Shown here: positions 5,961 to 6,119 of the stretch, piece by piece | Layout of the letters: each line of letters starts with the position of its first letter | Position numbering within the stretch: the stretch's first letter is position 1 | NCBI GenBank assembly: GCA_003164375.1 | Contig: PLTE01000106.1 | Span: forward strand, 1 to 6,119 | Reading direction: 5' to 3' | Length of the DNA: 6,119 nucleotides | DNA from: Hyphomicrobiales bacterium | GTDB lineage: Bacteria > Pseudomonadota > Alphaproteobacteria > Rhizobiales > Xanthobacteraceae | Notes under the pieces: generated by a model | Told to the model about the DNA's origin: nothing | Seen by the model: the letters and a program-made list of their open reading frames with translations, nothing else | Databases searched by the model: none | Translations under genes and position numbers: made by a program

Positions 5961-6119
5961 ATGATTGTTGCTCGATCTCCTAGCAAGGTGCGGCCGGTGA
6001 AGCCAGCTTCGCGCGCCATCGCAATTGTTGTCGCCGCCGCGCTCGCGCTGGCGAGCGTCCCTGCCCGGGCGCAAACAGGGTCGAATGCCGGCATCCCGAT
6101 GATCCGCGACGCCGAGATC
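5961..6119 (+). CDS. Exported protein, probable M48-type metalloprotease, N-terminal fragment
   Basis: An open frame of 53 codons runs off the right edge without a stop. It encodes a clear Sec signal peptide: basic residues (KPASR), a hydrophobic core of Ile/Val/Ala/Leu and cleavage at PARA-Q. The mature start QTGSNAGIPMIRDAEI resembles the beginning of alphaproteobacterial M48 (BepA/YfgC-like) periplasmic proteases, which open with an IRD-x-EIE segment before the HExxH domain. That catalytic motif is outside the window, so this call rests on a short match recalled from the family. The ATG at 5961 has no good ribosome site and gives a long N-region. A GTG at 5997 has AAGG eight bases upstream and gives a more typical signal peptide (M-KPASR), so it may be the true start. 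Confidence 0.6.
   Translation, partial: MIVARSPSKVRPVKPASRAIAIVVAAALALASVPARAQTGSNAGIPMIRDAEI

Overview
The window reads as ordinary chromosome of a high-GC alphaproteobacterium, most likely Hyphomicrobiales near Bradyrhizobium/Rhodopseudomonas. This is inferred from codon use, the families present and a degenerate TAGCCCGGAT-type palindrome; no marker gene is present, so the placement is tentative. Coding density is high. I see no insertion sequence, phage gene, CRISPR array, tRNA or rRNA.

Left block (1-1320, minus strand): a secreted, C-terminally membrane-anchored protein with NEW3-type repeats overlaps by 4 bases (ATGA) the start of an ABC transporter ATPase that runs off the left edge. 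The pair looks like an export or envelope ABC system with an extracytoplasmic partner. A 172-base divergent region (1321-1492) separates it from a plus-strand Nudix hydrolase (1493-1957) and carries a small palindrome and a hairpin.

Central and right block (1976-5745, minus strand): five genes point the same way. In transcription order they are a PLP-dependent class I/II aminotransferase, an RraA-like/HMG-CHA-aldolase-type protein 16 bases downstream, a YdcF/ElyC-type DUF218 membrane protein, a 58-residue single-pass membrane protein and a glutathione S-transferase. The first two look like one metabolic unit, in which an amino acid is turned into a 2-oxo acid that is then cleaved or decarboxylated. 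The last three are spaced more widely and their leaders carry hairpins; one of these, in front of the small membrane protein, pairs with its ribosome binding site. The GST converges on the Nudix gene with 18 bases between them.

Right edge: divergent from the aminotransferase, a plus-strand gene begins with a signal peptide and is cut by the window. Its first mature residues resemble the start of M48 (BepA/YfgC-like) periplasmic metalloproteases. A sigma70-like promoter lies just upstream.

I found no convincing new multi-gene system. The points most worth a second look are the aminotransferase-aldolase pair with unknown substrate, the ribosome-site hairpin of the small membrane protein, the NEW3-ABC pair, and a Nudix box with Asn at the usual second Gly.
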